In this document: positions 35,112 through 42,782 of the stretch, piece after piece
How the letters are laid out: each line of letters opens with the position of its first letter
How positions within the stretch are numbered: position 1 is the stretch's first letter
Origin: Saccharopolyspora indica
Lineage (GTDB): Bacteria > Actinomycetota > Actinomycetes > Mycobacteriales > Pseudonocardiaceae
Length of the DNA stretch: 64,000 bases
Direction of reading: 5' to 3'
NCBI RefSeq assembly: GCF_027853965.1
Contig: NZ_JAQGLB010000025.1
Location: forward strand, 46,363 to 110,362
Notes under the pieces: model-generated
What the model saw: only the letters and a program-made list of their open reading frames with translations
Told to the model about the DNA's origin: nothing
Databases searched by the model: none
Position numbers and translations under genes: made by a program

Positions 35112-36026
35112 TCAGCCGACGAAGGTCAACCAGCGCCGGTAGCGCTCGTCCTCGCCGCTCACCGCCGCGCTGAAGGCGTCGCGGATCTTTCCGGTCATCG
35201 GGCCGGGCGCACCGATCTCCCGGTTGTCGACCGAACGCACCGGTGTCACCTCGGCCGCGGTGCCGCACAGGAACATCTCGTCGGCGGCGTAGAGGTCCGA
35301 GCGCAGGAGGTTCTCGCGCCGCACGGCGAACCCCAGGTCGGCGGCCAGCGTCGACACCGCGTCCTGCGTGATGCCCTCCAATGCGCCCGCGCTGGAGGGC
35401 GGGGTGAAGAGCACGTCGCCGCGCCGGATGAAGATGTTCTCGCCGGAGCACTCGCTCACGTGGCCGTCGGTGCTCAGCAGCACCGCTTCGTCGAACCCGG
35501 CCTCGCGCGCTTCGAGCTTGGCCAGCGCGGAGTTGAGGTAGGGACCGGTGGCCTTGGCGGCGGTCGGCACCACGGTCGGATCGTTGCGGCGCCAGGAACT
35601 CGTCATCAGCCGGATGCCCTGCTCGGCGGCCTCGCCCAGGTAGGCGCCCCACTCCCAGCTGCTGATCGACATCTGCACCTCGGCCCCGGTCGGATCGACG
35701 CCCATCGAGCCGTAGCCGAGGTGCGCGAGGTGGCGGACGTAACAGGAGCGGTGGCCGTTGGCGCGCACCAGTTCCAGCGTCGCCGCGCGCAGTTCCGCCT
35801 TGCCGCGCGGCAGCGCCATGCGCAGCATCCTGGCGCTGCGGAACAGCCGGTCCAGGTGCTCGTCGAGCCGGAACAGCGCCGGTCCGTCCGATGTGGAGTA
35901 CGCGCGGACGCCTTCGAACACCCCGGTGCCGTAGTGCAATCCGTGGCTGAGCACGTGGATCCGGGCGTCCTGCCACGGAACCAGCTCGCCGTCCATCCAG
36001 ATGTGGTCCGCCTCGGTCAGCGCCAT
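35112..36026 (-). CDS. ilvE: Branched-chain amino acid aminotransferase (class IV PLP enzyme)
   Basis: 304 residues from ATG 36026 (GGAGGGG upstream). Hallmarks: IWMDGELVPWQDARIHVLSHGLHYGTGVFEGVRAY, the PLP Lys in AAKATGPYLNSALAKLEA, EAVLLSTDGHVSECSGENIFI, and LYAADEMFLCGTAAEVTPV. It moves amino groups between 2-oxoglutarate and Leu/Ile/Val or related acids. It is divergent from a MocR regulator and has AGTGG-type sites in front of it, so it is probably regulated, perhaps as a second, pathway-specific aminotransferase. Confidence 0.88.
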   Translation of the reverse strand: MALTEADHIWMDGELVPWQDARIHVLSHGLHYGTGVFEGVRAYSTSDGPALFRLDEHLDRLFRSARMLRMALPRGKAELRAATLELVRANGHRSCYVRHLAHLGYGSMGVDPTGAEVQMSISSWEWGAYLGEAAEQGIRLMTSSWRRNDPTVVPTAAKATGPYLNSALAKLEAREAGFDEAVLLSTDGHVSECSGENIFIRRGDVLFTPPSSAGALEGITQDAVSTLAADLGFAVRRENLLRSDLYAADEMFLCGTAAEVTPVRSVDNREIGAPGPMTGKIRDAFSAAVSGEDERYRRWLTFVG

Positions 36027-36042
36027 CGCAACCCCTCCGGCA

Positions 36043-36119
36043 AAGTGGCTTGTCCCGCGATGTGGAACAAGCCACTTCGCGATCAAGTGACACGTTAGCA
36101 AGTGGATCACTCATCCACT
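36043..36119. promoter_or_regulatory. MocR operator candidates between ilvE and the mocR-type gene
   Basis: AAGTGGCTTGT (36043-36053) is inverted at 36067-36077. AGTGGAT (36101-36107) is inverted as ATCCACT (36113-36119). CAAGTG also occurs at 36084 and 36099. Repeated AAGTGG half-sites in both orientations, 17 nt from ilvE and 25 nt from the regulator start, fit MocR-type binding to spaced half-sites. Confidence 0.55.
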
Positions 36120-36144
36120 AGAGCGTGGTCCTCCTTGCGGCAGA

Positions 36145-37485
36145 ATGGCCCGCATGCCAACCGCCGATGTGGACCAGTTCGCCGCGTTGATCCGCGACCG
36201 GCTCCGCCACGGGCACGGCCCGCTGAGCCGCCAGCTCGCCACCGCGCTCACCGACCTCGCCCGCACCGGCGCGCTCAGCCCCGGCACCCGCCTGCCCTCC
36301 GAGCGCGACCTGGCCCGCGTGCTGGAGTGCAGCCGCGGCGCGGTGGCCGCCGCGTTCAACGCGCTCTTCGAGGACGGGATCTGCGAGCGCAAGCACGGCA
36401 GCGGCACCTACCTCACCGCATCTGTCGCGGCCTCTGCGATGGACCGGCTGCTCAGCCCCGGCGCGGTGTTCGCCGATCTGTCCACATCGGTCGTTCCCGA
36501 TCCCGCGCACCTGCGCCTGCCCAAGCTCGAACCGGCCGACCTCCTGCACACCCCGAGCAGGCACGGCTACGACCGGTTCGGCGAGCCGGGCCTGCTGGAG
36601 CTCCTCGGCGACGTGCTGATCACCAGCGGCGGGCAGCAGGGCATCGACCTGAGCACCCGCTGCCTGGCCCGTCCCGGCGAAGCGGTGCTGGTCGAGGAAC
36701 CCACCTACCCCGGAGCGCTGGCCGCCATCACCGGGTGCGGAGCGCGGGCGATCGCGGTGCCCACCGATGAGCACGGCATGGTCCCCGAGTCGCTGAGCGA
36801 GGCGCTGAGCAGGCATCGGCCCGCCTTCGCCTACGTCCAAGCCGTCCGCAACCCCACCGGCGCGGTCGCCGGCGCCGAGCGCGTGCGGGAGCTGGCCGGG
36901 ATCGCGCGCAACGCCGACCTGCCGGTGGTCGTCGACCACGCGCTGGCCGAGGTGGTGCACGAAGGCACGCCGCCGGGCCGGTTCGCCGACACCCACCCGC
37001 ACGGCACGATCGAGGTCCACTCGCTGTCGAAGGCGCTGTGGGGCGGCCTGCGGGTGGGCTGGCTCGTCGCCCCCGAGCCGCTGCGCAGCCAGCTCACCGA
37101 GCTGAAGCAGACCGGCGACCTGGCGACCAGCACGGTCAGCCAGCGGCTCGCGGCGGAACTGCTGCGGCACAACGACTTCACGTCCTGGCGCGGTGAGCTG
37201 ACCCGCCGCCGCGACCACCTGTCCGCCGCCCTGCGCCGGGAACTCCCGCAGTGGACCTGGAGCCGTCCCGCAGGTGGCCTGTCGCTGTGGGTGCGGCTGC
37301 CGGGCACCGACACCGACGCCTTCGCCGAACTGGCCCGCGAGCACGGTGTCGCGGTCGCGCCGGGTTCGATGTTCTCCGCCGACCGCCGCTACCGCGATCG
37401 CCTGCGGCTCAGCTTCGCGCTGCCCCCGGAGCTCCTCGACCAAGCCGTACCGGCCCTGGCCCGGGCGTGGTCGGCCCGCACCTGA
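36145..37485 (+). CDS. MocR-family regulator (GntR HTH fused to aminotransferase domain)
   Basis: 446 residues; ATG 36145 or 36154, no strong SD. N-terminal winged helix at ~8-85 (LSRQLATALTDLARTGALSPGTRLPSERDLARVLECSRGAVAAAFNALFEDG), linker, then a fold-type I aminotransferase domain with ITSGGQQGIDL, EEPTYPGAL, QAVRNPTGAV, VVVDHALAEV and the PLP Lys in HSLSKALWGGLRVGW. MocR proteins sense PLP or amino-acid adducts. Its divergent partner ilvE is the likely target. Confidence 0.88.
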   Translation: MARMPTADVDQFAALIRDRLRHGHGPLSRQLATALTDLARTGALSPGTRLPSERDLARVLECSRGAVAAAFNALFEDGICERKHGSGTYLTASVAASAMDRLLSPGAVFADLSTSVVPDPAHLRLPKLEPADLLHTPSRHGYDRFGEPGLLELLGDVLITSGGQQGIDLSTRCLARPGEAVLVEEPTYPGALAAITGCGARAIAVPTDEHGMVPESLSEALSRHRPAFAYVQAVRNPTGAVAGAERVRELAGIARNADLPVVVDHALAEVVHEGTPPGRFADTHPHGTIEVHSLSKALWGGLRVGWLVAPEPLRSQLTELKQTGDLATSTVSQRLAAELLRHNDFTSWRGELTRRRDHLSAALRRELPQWTWSRPAGGLSLWVRLPGTDTDAFAELAREHGVAVAPGSMFSADRRYRDRLRLSFALPPELLDQAVPALARAWSART

Positions 37486-37565
37486 CCAGCGGGCGGGTGC
37501 GCTCCACTTCGGATCGTCCGGGAGAATTCGCGGCAGCACTGGAAGCGAGACCGAGGAGAACGCTC

Positions 37566-37940
37566 GTGAACACCGAGAAGCCGAAGATCGCCAAGCCCAC
37601 CGGCGAGCCGCCGACCGAGCTGGTCGTCAAGGACCTCACCGTCGGCGAGGGCCAGGAGGCCACCGCGGGCACCGAGGTCGCCGTCCACTACGTCGGCGTC
37701 TCGCACAGCACCGGCAAGCAGTTCGACGCCAGCTGGGACCGCGGTCAGCCGCTGCAGATCACGCTCGGAAAGGGCCAGGTCATCGCGGGCTGGGACCAGG
37801 GCCTGCAGGGCATGCGGGTCGGCGGCCGCCGCCAGCTGATCATCCCGCCGCACATGGCCTACGGCGACCGCGGCGCGGGCGGGGTCATCGCGCCCGGCGA
37901 GACCCTGGTCTTCGTCTGCGACCTCGTGGCCGCCCGCTGA
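37566..37940 (+). CDS. FKBP-type peptidyl-prolyl isomerase
   Basis: 124 residues from GTG 37566 with GAGGAG upstream. A single FKBP domain: TEVAVHYVGVSHSTGKQFDASWDRGQPLQITLGKGQVIAGWDQGLQGMRVGGRRQLIIPPHMAYGDRGAGGVIAPGETLVFVCDLV holds the conserved Tyr, Phe-Asp, Val-Ile-Trp and Tyr positions of the FK506 pocket. It has no signal peptide, so it is cytosolic. It assists folding by proline isomerisation. Confidence 0.95.
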   Translation: MNTEKPKIAKPTGEPPTELVVKDLTVGEGQEATAGTEVAVHYVGVSHSTGKQFDASWDRGQPLQITLGKGQVIAGWDQGLQGMRVGGRRQLIIPPHMAYGDRGAGGVIAPGETLVFVCDLVAAR

Positions 37941-37947
37941 ACAGCGA

Positions 37948-37980
37948 CGAGGCCCGCGACCACCGCGGTCGCGGGCCTCG
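37948..37980. terminator. Bidirectional terminator hairpin
   Basis: CGAGGCCCGCGACC (37948-37961) pairs with 37967-37980, a perfect 14-bp stem with a 5-nt loop, between the convergent FKBP and PH-protein stop codons (37940 and 37994). Confidence 0.8.
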
Positions 37981-37993
37981 CGCGCTCAGCCTG

Positions 37994-38425
37994 TCAGGCG
38001 TCCTGGGCCTGGCGGCGCAGTTCGCGCAGCTCGCGCATCGCCTTGATGGCCTGCTCGCCGTCGGCCGCCTGGATCGCCATGATCGGCACGTACTCGTCCT
38101 CGGGCAGCTCCAGCCGGGCCCACGCCGAACCGTCCGGGAAGGACACCGACTCCACCACCGGCCACGAGTAGCGGTGGGTGCCGATGATGTTGCGGACCTC
38201 CAGCCCGTCGGCGTCGGCGCGCAGCCGCGGCCGCGTCAGCAGCATCACCCCGGCCGCCAGCAGCACGCCCAGGAAGCCCATCGCGATCTGGTCGGACAGC
38301 GAGAAGATCACCCCGGTCGGGCTGTTCGTCAGCAGGGTGCCGACCAGCACGAACACCAGGACCAGCAGCACCGCGATCGGGATCGCCACCCGGCGGACCT
38401 TCCGCGGCCGCACCTCCACGCTCAC
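37994..38425 (-). CDS. Membrane PH-domain protein of the riboflavin operon
   Basis: 143 residues. Two membrane helices (IAIPIAVLLVLVFVLVGTLL-type and IAMGFLGVLLAAGVMLL) are followed by a small PH-like domain (RLRADADGLEVRNIIGTHRYSWPVVESVSFPDGSAWARLELP). It is the likely counterpart of the Rv1417 position after ribH in mycobacteria (recalled). It overlaps ribH by 4 bp (ATGA-type), so it is translationally coupled. Function unknown. Confidence 0.8.
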   Translation of the reverse strand: MSVEVRPRKVRRVAIPIAVLLVLVFVLVGTLLTNSPTGVIFSLSDQIAMGFLGVLLAAGVMLLTRPRLRADADGLEVRNIIGTHRYSWPVVESVSFPDGSAWARLELPEDEYVPIMAIQAADGEQAIKAMRELRELRRQAQDA

Positions 38426-38919
38426 AAGAACCCCCGCTCGCCGTCCCAGCCCCGCAGCTCCCGCAGCACGAGCGCGGTCTCCAGAGCTGCCGCGGTGGCC
38501 TCGAAACCCTTGTCCTCCACCGAGTTCTCGAACCCGGCCCGCGCCTCCACCTGCTCCACCGTGTCGCAGGTCAGCACGCCGTTGCCGATCGCCGTGGACT
38601 CGTCCAGCGCCACCCGGGTCAGGCCCTGGGTGACCGAATCGCAGACGTACTCGAAGTGCGGGGTGCCGCCGCGGACGACCACGCCGAGCGCGACCACCGC
38701 GTCGTGCTGGTGCGCCAGCTGCTGGCAGACCACCGGCAGCTCGATGGAACCGGGCACCCGCACCACCGTGGGCTCGGCGATGCCCGCCTCCGCAGCCGCC
38801 GCCAGCGCGCGGGAGAGCATCTGCTCCACGAACCGCTCGTGCCAGCGGATCGCCGCGATGCCCAGCCGGAGCTCGCCGGCTTTCGGCGCGCCGACGCGCG
38901 GCCTCCCCTCGCCACTCAT
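38422..38919 (-). CDS. ribH: 6,7-dimethyl-8-ribityllumazine synthase
   Basis: 165 residues. Features: IAAIRWHERFVEQML, VVRVPGSIELPVVCQQLA, the phosphate-binding and catalytic ALGVVVRGGTPHFEYVCDSV with the catalytic His, IGNGVLTCDTVEQ, and a C-terminal Arg-rich helix. It condenses ribityl-pyrimidine with dihydroxybutanone phosphate in riboflavin synthesis. It overlaps both neighbours by 4 bp. Confidence 0.97.
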   Translation of the reverse strand: MSGEGRPRVGAPKAGELRLGIAAIRWHERFVEQMLSRALAAAAEAGIAEPTVVRVPGSIELPVVCQQLAHQHDAVVALGVVVRGGTPHFEYVCDSVTQGLTRVALDESTAIGNGVLTCDTVEQVEARAGFENSVEDKGFEATAAALETALVLRELRGWDGERGFL

Positions 38920-40211
38920 GCCGTCACTCCAGCCTCGCCGTTGATCGAGGAATCCTCGCCGTCGTCGAGATTGTCCAGCACGTGGCCCATCCGGTCGCGC
39001 TTGGTCCGCAGGTAGCGGATGTTCTCCGGGTTGGGGCGGATCGGCAGCGGCACCCGGTCCACGATCCGCAGCCCGTAGCCCTCCAGGCCGACGCGCTTGG
39101 CCGGGTTGTTGGTGAGCAGCCGCATCGACTTCACGCCCAGGTCGCAGAGGATCTGCGCGCCCTGCCCGTAGTCCCTGCTGTCCACCGGCATGCCCAGCTC
39201 GACGTTGGCGTCGACCGTGTCAGCGCCGTCGTCCTGCAGCTGGTAGGCCTGCAGCTTGTGGATCAGGCCGATGCCCCGCCCCTCGTGCCCGCGCATGTAG
39301 AGCACCACGCCGCGGCCGGCTTCGGCGACCTTGGCCATCGCCGCGTCCAGCTGCGGGCCGCAGTCGCAGCGCAGCGAGCCGAGCACGTCGCCGGTCAGGC
39401 ACTCGGAGTGCACCCGCACCAGGATGTCCTCGCCGTCGCCGATCTCGCCATAGACCAGGGCCAGGTGCTCGATGCCGTCGATGGTGCTGTCGTAGCCGTA
39501 GGTGCGGAAGGTGCCGTGCGCGGTGGGGATGCGGGCTTCGGCGACCCGGACGACCTGCTTCTCGAAGCGGCGCCGGTAGGCGATCAGGTCGGCGATGGTG
39601 ATCAGCGCGAGGTCGTGCTCCTCGGCGAAGACCTCCAGCTCGTCGCGGCGGGCCATGTCGCCCTCGGACTTCTGGCTGACGATCTCGCACAGCGCACCGG
39701 CCGGGCGCAGGCCGGCCAGGCGGGAGAGGTCGACCGCGGCTTCGGTGTGGCCGGGCCGGCGCAGCACGCCGCCGTCGCGGGCGCGCAGCGGGACGACGTG
39801 GCCGGGGCGGGTGAGGTCCTTGGCCGTGGACTCGGCACCGGCCAGCACCTGCAGCGTCTTGGCGCGGTCGGCGGCCGAGATGCCGGTGCTCACGCCTTCG
39901 GCGGCGTCCACGGTGACCGTGTACGCGGTGCCCTTGCGGTCCTGGTTCCAGTAGTACATCGGCGGCAGGTCGAGGCGGTCGCAGTCCTCGCCGGGCATGC
40001 CGACGCAGATGTAGCCGGACGTGTAGCGGACCATGAACGCCACCAGCTCGGGCGTCGCCTTCTCCGCGGCGAAGATCAGATCGCCTTCGTTCTCGCGGTC
40101 CTCGTCGTCGACCACCACCACCGGACGCCCGGCGGCGATGTCGGCCAACGCGCGCTCGATGCTATCGAACTTGTTCGTGCTCACGGTGCCGCCAACCTCG
40201 GGGTTCATCAC
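38916..40211 (-). CDS. ribBA: Bifunctional 3,4-dihydroxy-2-butanone-4-phosphate synthase / GTP cyclohydrolase II
   Basis: 431 residues. The N-terminal half (~15-215) is the DHBP synthase: VVVVDDEDRENEGDLIFAAE, RPGHVVPLRARDGGVLRRPGHTEAAVDL. The C-terminal half is GTP cyclohydrolase II with zinc Cys residues in SECLTGDVLGSLRCDCG, YMRGHEGRGIGL, and DSRDYGQGAQIL. It supplies both precursors of lumazine. The gene starts MMNP, so ATG 40211 or 40208 may be used; it overlaps ribE by 4 bp. Confidence 0.97.
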   Translation of the reverse strand: MMNPEVGGTVSTNKFDSIERALADIAAGRPVVVVDDEDRENEGDLIFAAEKATPELVAFMVRYTSGYICVGMPGEDCDRLDLPPMYYWNQDRKGTAYTVTVDAAEGVSTGISAADRAKTLQVLAGAESTAKDLTRPGHVVPLRARDGGVLRRPGHTEAAVDLSRLAGLRPAGALCEIVSQKSEGDMARRDELEVFAEEHDLALITIADLIAYRRRFEKQVVRVAEARIPTAHGTFRTYGYDSTIDGIEHLALVYGEIGDGEDILVRVHSECLTGDVLGSLRCDCGPQLDAAMAKVAEAGRGVVLYMRGHEGRGIGLIHKLQAYQLQDDGADTVDANVELGMPVDSRDYGQGAQILCDLGVKSMRLLTNNPAKRVGLEGYGLRIVDRVPLPIRPNPENIRYLRTKRDRMGHVLDNLDDGEDSSINGEAGVTA

Positions 40212-40855
40212 TGCGCCTCCCTGACGCCGCCATTGTCCCCCGAACGGGGCTGCGCACCACGGGCCCGGTGGTCCAACTGCGCGGCCGCGAGCCGTTCGAG
40301 GTGCTTGGCCAGCACGTCCACCTCGATGTTCACTTCGTCACCCGGTGCGCGGCGGCCGAGCGTGGTCAGCTCCTTGGTGGTCGGGATGAGCGCGACGCTG
40401 AACGCCGACTCGCCCGCTTCGACCACCGTCAGCGAGACGCCGTCGACGGTGATCGAGCCCTTCTCCACCAGGTAGTGCGACAGCCGCTGCGGCAGCTCGA
40501 AGCGGGTGAGCCCGTCGGCGTCGGTGCCGCGCAGCACCGCGGTTCCGTCGACGTGGCCCTGCACGATGTGCCCGCCGAGCCGGTCGCCGAGGGCCATGGC
40601 GCGCTCCAGGTTGACCCGGTCACCGGTGGCGATGCCCTTGAGCGAGGAGCGGCGCAGCGTCTCGGCCACCACGTCGACGGTGAACTGCCCGTCGCCGACG
40701 GTCACCACCGTCAGGCACACGCCGTTGACGGCGATCGAGTCGCCGTGCTTGGCGTCCTCGGTCACCACGGGCCCTCGGATGGTGAGCCTGCTGCCATCGG
40801 CCAGCGGTTCGACCGCCTCGATGGTGCCGAGTTCCTCGACGATCCCGGTGAACAC
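40208..40855 (-). CDS. ribE: Riboflavin synthase, alpha subunit
   Basis: 215 residues from GTG 40855 (GAGGAGG upstream). Two tandem lumazine-binding domains: MFTGIVEELGTIEAV ... VNGVCLTVVTVGDG (1-90) and GHIVQGHVDGTAVLRG ... VDGVSLTVVEAGESAFSVALIP (~95-190), with the usual FTGIVEE start. It dismutates two lumazines to riboflavin. 35 nt after ribD; no FMN riboswitch was seen in this gap. Confidence 0.96.
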   Translation of the reverse strand: MFTGIVEELGTIEAVEPLADGSRLTIRGPVVTEDAKHGDSIAVNGVCLTVVTVGDGQFTVDVVAETLRRSSLKGIATGDRVNLERAMALGDRLGGHIVQGHVDGTAVLRGTDADGLTRFELPQRLSHYLVEKGSITVDGVSLTVVEAGESAFSVALIPTTKELTTLGRRAPGDEVNIEVDVLAKHLERLAAAQLDHRARGAQPRSGDNGGVREAQ

Positions 40856-40890
40856 TGCTGCCTCCTCGCCTTCGGCGTCCGCCGCGGCCC

Positions 40891-41913
40891 TCAGCTCTCC
40901 TGCGGGACCGCGCTGATGCGGACGTCCGGGCCACTCATAGTCGTCTCTTCGATCTGCAACCGCCATGCCTGCGAGATGCTTCCCACTCCGGCTTCGCCGA
41001 GCGCGGCCGGACCGGCGCCGAGCAGCGCCGGAGCCACGTAGGCCAGCACCCGGTCCACGCAGCGGGCCTGCACGAACGCACCGGCCAGCCGCGGCCCGCC
41101 CTCCAGCAGCACGTCGACGATGCCGCGCTCGGCCAGCGCCGCCAGCGCCGCCCGGGGATCGCCGCCGGGCAGGCGGAGCGTTTCGGCCGCGTCGTCGAGC
41201 ACCTTCGCCGTCGCGGGGATCTCGCTGTCGCCGATGACGACCCGCAGCGGCTGCCGCTCCAGCAGCGCCCCGTCGGGAGCGCGGGCGGTCAGGTGCGGGT
41301 CGTCGGCGCGGACCGTGCCGGTGCCCGCGATGATCGCGTCCACCCGGGCGCGGATCCGGTGCACGTCGGCGCGGGATTCGGCGGAGCTGATCCACTTGCT
41401 GGTGCCGTCCGCCGCCGCCGAGCGCCCGTCGAGCGTGGCCGCGTACTTCCAGGTCACGTGCGGTCGGCCGGTGCGGGCGAAGTGCAGCCACGCGCGCAGC
41501 GGTCCGGCCGCGACCTCGTCGGCCAGCAAGCCGCTCACGACCTCCACGCCCGCCGCGCGCAGCCGCTCCGCACCACCGCTGGCCAGCGGATTCGGGTCGG
41601 AGGCGGCGTGCACGACGCGCGCGACACCGGCTGCGATCAGCGCCTCGGTGCACGGCGGCGTGCGGCCGGTGTGCGAGCAGGGTTCCAGCGTGACGACGGC
41701 GGTGCCGCCCCTGGCCCGCTCCCCCGCCGCGCGCAGCGCGACGACCTCCGCGTGCGGACCACCCGGTGGCCGGGTCGAGCCGACCCCGACGACCTCACCG
41801 CCGGCGCCCACGATCACGCAGCCGACGGGCGGGTTCGGGCTGGTGGTGCCCCGGACCTGCTCGCTGGCCGCGACCGCGGCACGCATCGCCTGCTCTTCGC
41901 CACGAGCGACCAT
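40891..41913 (-). CDS. ribD: Bifunctional diaminohydroxyphosphoribosylaminopyrimidine deaminase / 5-amino-6-ribosylamino-uracil reductase
   Basis: 340 residues. Deaminase half: TSPNPPVGCVIV, GPHAEVVAL (His-Ala-Glu), and TLEPCSHTGRTPPCTEALI with the zinc Cys pair. Reductase half from ~145: RPHVTWKYAATLDGRSAAADGTSKWISS, IIAGTGTVRADDPHLTAR, and VDVLLEGGPRLAGAFV. It performs the second and third steps of riboflavin synthesis and starts the ribD-ribE-ribBA-ribH operon. Confidence 0.96.
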   Translation of the reverse strand: MVARGEEQAMRAAVAASEQVRGTTSPNPPVGCVIVGAGGEVVGVGSTRPPGGPHAEVVALRAAGERARGGTAVVTLEPCSHTGRTPPCTEALIAAGVARVVHAASDPNPLASGGAERLRAAGVEVVSGLLADEVAAGPLRAWLHFARTGRPHVTWKYAATLDGRSAAADGTSKWISSAESRADVHRIRARVDAIIAGTGTVRADDPHLTARAPDGALLERQPLRVVIGDSEIPATAKVLDDAAETLRLPGGDPRAALAALAERGIVDVLLEGGPRLAGAFVQARCVDRVLAYVAPALLGAGPAALGEAGVGSISQAWRLQIEETTMSGPDVRISAVPQES

Positions 41914-41935
41914 CGTCGTCCTCCCGCTCCCCGGA

Positions 41936-41981
41936 CCCGTGAGTGTTTTGTGGCGCTATAGCACCACAAAGCACTCACGGG
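41936..41981. repeat. Gene-end palindrome, CCCGTGAGTG family, copy 1
   Basis: 41936-41953 (CCCGTGAGTG...TTTGTGG) pairs with 41964-41981 with one mismatch; the apex carries CGCTATAGCA. It lies 6 nt after the rpe stop, in front of ribD, and probably separates the two transcripts. Loop and arm words recur at 51.5 and 62.4 kb. Confidence 0.75.
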
Positions 41982-41987
41982 AAACGA

Positions 41988-42683
41988 TCACTGCCGGGCG
42001 TGGGCGAAGTTCGGGGCTGCCTTGGCGCGCAGGGCTTCCAGGGCCTTGGCCGGGTCGTCGGCGTTGTAGATCGCCGAGCCCGCCACGAAGCAGTCCACGC
42101 CCGCCTCGGCCGCCTGCTCGATGGTGTCGGCGTTGATCCCGCCGTCGATCTCCACCACCAGCTTGAGGTGGCCGGTGTCGACCAGCTCGCGCGCCTTGCG
42201 GGCCTTGTCCAGCACGTCGGCCATGAACTTCTGGCCGCCGAAGCCCGGCTCCACCGACATCACCAGCAGGGTGTCGTAGTGCTTGAGCACCTCCAGGTAG
42301 GGCTCCAGCGGGGTGCCCGGCTTGATCGACAGGCCCGCCTTGGCGCCGGCGGCGCGCAGGTCCTTGGCGATGGCGATCGGGTCCTTGGCGGCTTCCACGT
42401 GCACCGTGACGTTGTAGGCACCGGCCTCGGCGTAGCCGACGGCCCAGCGGTCCGGGTCCTCGATCATCAGGTGGCAGTCGACCGGGATGTCGGTCGCCTT
42501 CAGGATCGACTCGACCACCGGCAGGCCCAGGGTCAGGTTGGGCACGAAGTGCGCGTCCATCACGTCCACGTGCAGCCAGTCGGCCCGCTTGCCGGGCTCG
42601 CCGTTCACGGCGGAGATCTCATCGGCGAGGCGGGCGAAATCTGCGGAGAGGATGGAGGGCGCGATCATCGGCTGGTTCGACAC
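41988..42683 (-). CDS. rpe: Ribulose-phosphate 3-epimerase
   Basis: 231 residues (GTG 42683; an internal ATG before IAPSIL is an alternative, as no clear SD is seen). Signatures: IAPSILSADFARLADEI, WLHVDVMDAHFVPNLTLG with metal ligands, CHLMIEDPDRW, MSVEPGFGGQKF, and VEIDGGINADTI. It interconverts ribulose 5-phosphate and xylulose 5-phosphate in the pentose-phosphate pathway, next to the riboflavin genes that use ribulose 5-phosphate. Confidence 0.97.
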   Translation of the reverse strand: MSNQPMIAPSILSADFARLADEISAVNGEPGKRADWLHVDVMDAHFVPNLTLGLPVVESILKATDIPVDCHLMIEDPDRWAVGYAEAGAYNVTVHVEAAKDPIAIAKDLRAAGAKAGLSIKPGTPLEPYLEVLKHYDTLLVMSVEPGFGGQKFMADVLDKARKARELVDTGHLKLVVEIDGGINADTIEQAAEAGVDCFVAGSAIYNADDPAKALEALRAKAAPNFAHARQ

Positions 42684-42782
42684 ATGCGGGAGTGTAAATC
42701 CCGCGCATTCCCCAGCTCAGATCACCCTCGCCACCCGATCGGGTGAGCGGTGGTCCCGGGGGCCGCGCGCCCCCGGAACCGG

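Noticed and set aside
38422..41987. FMN riboswitch expected before riboflavin genes
   Set aside because: None of the RFN-type conserved blocks was seen upstream of ribD, ribE, ribBA or ribH; most junctions overlap.
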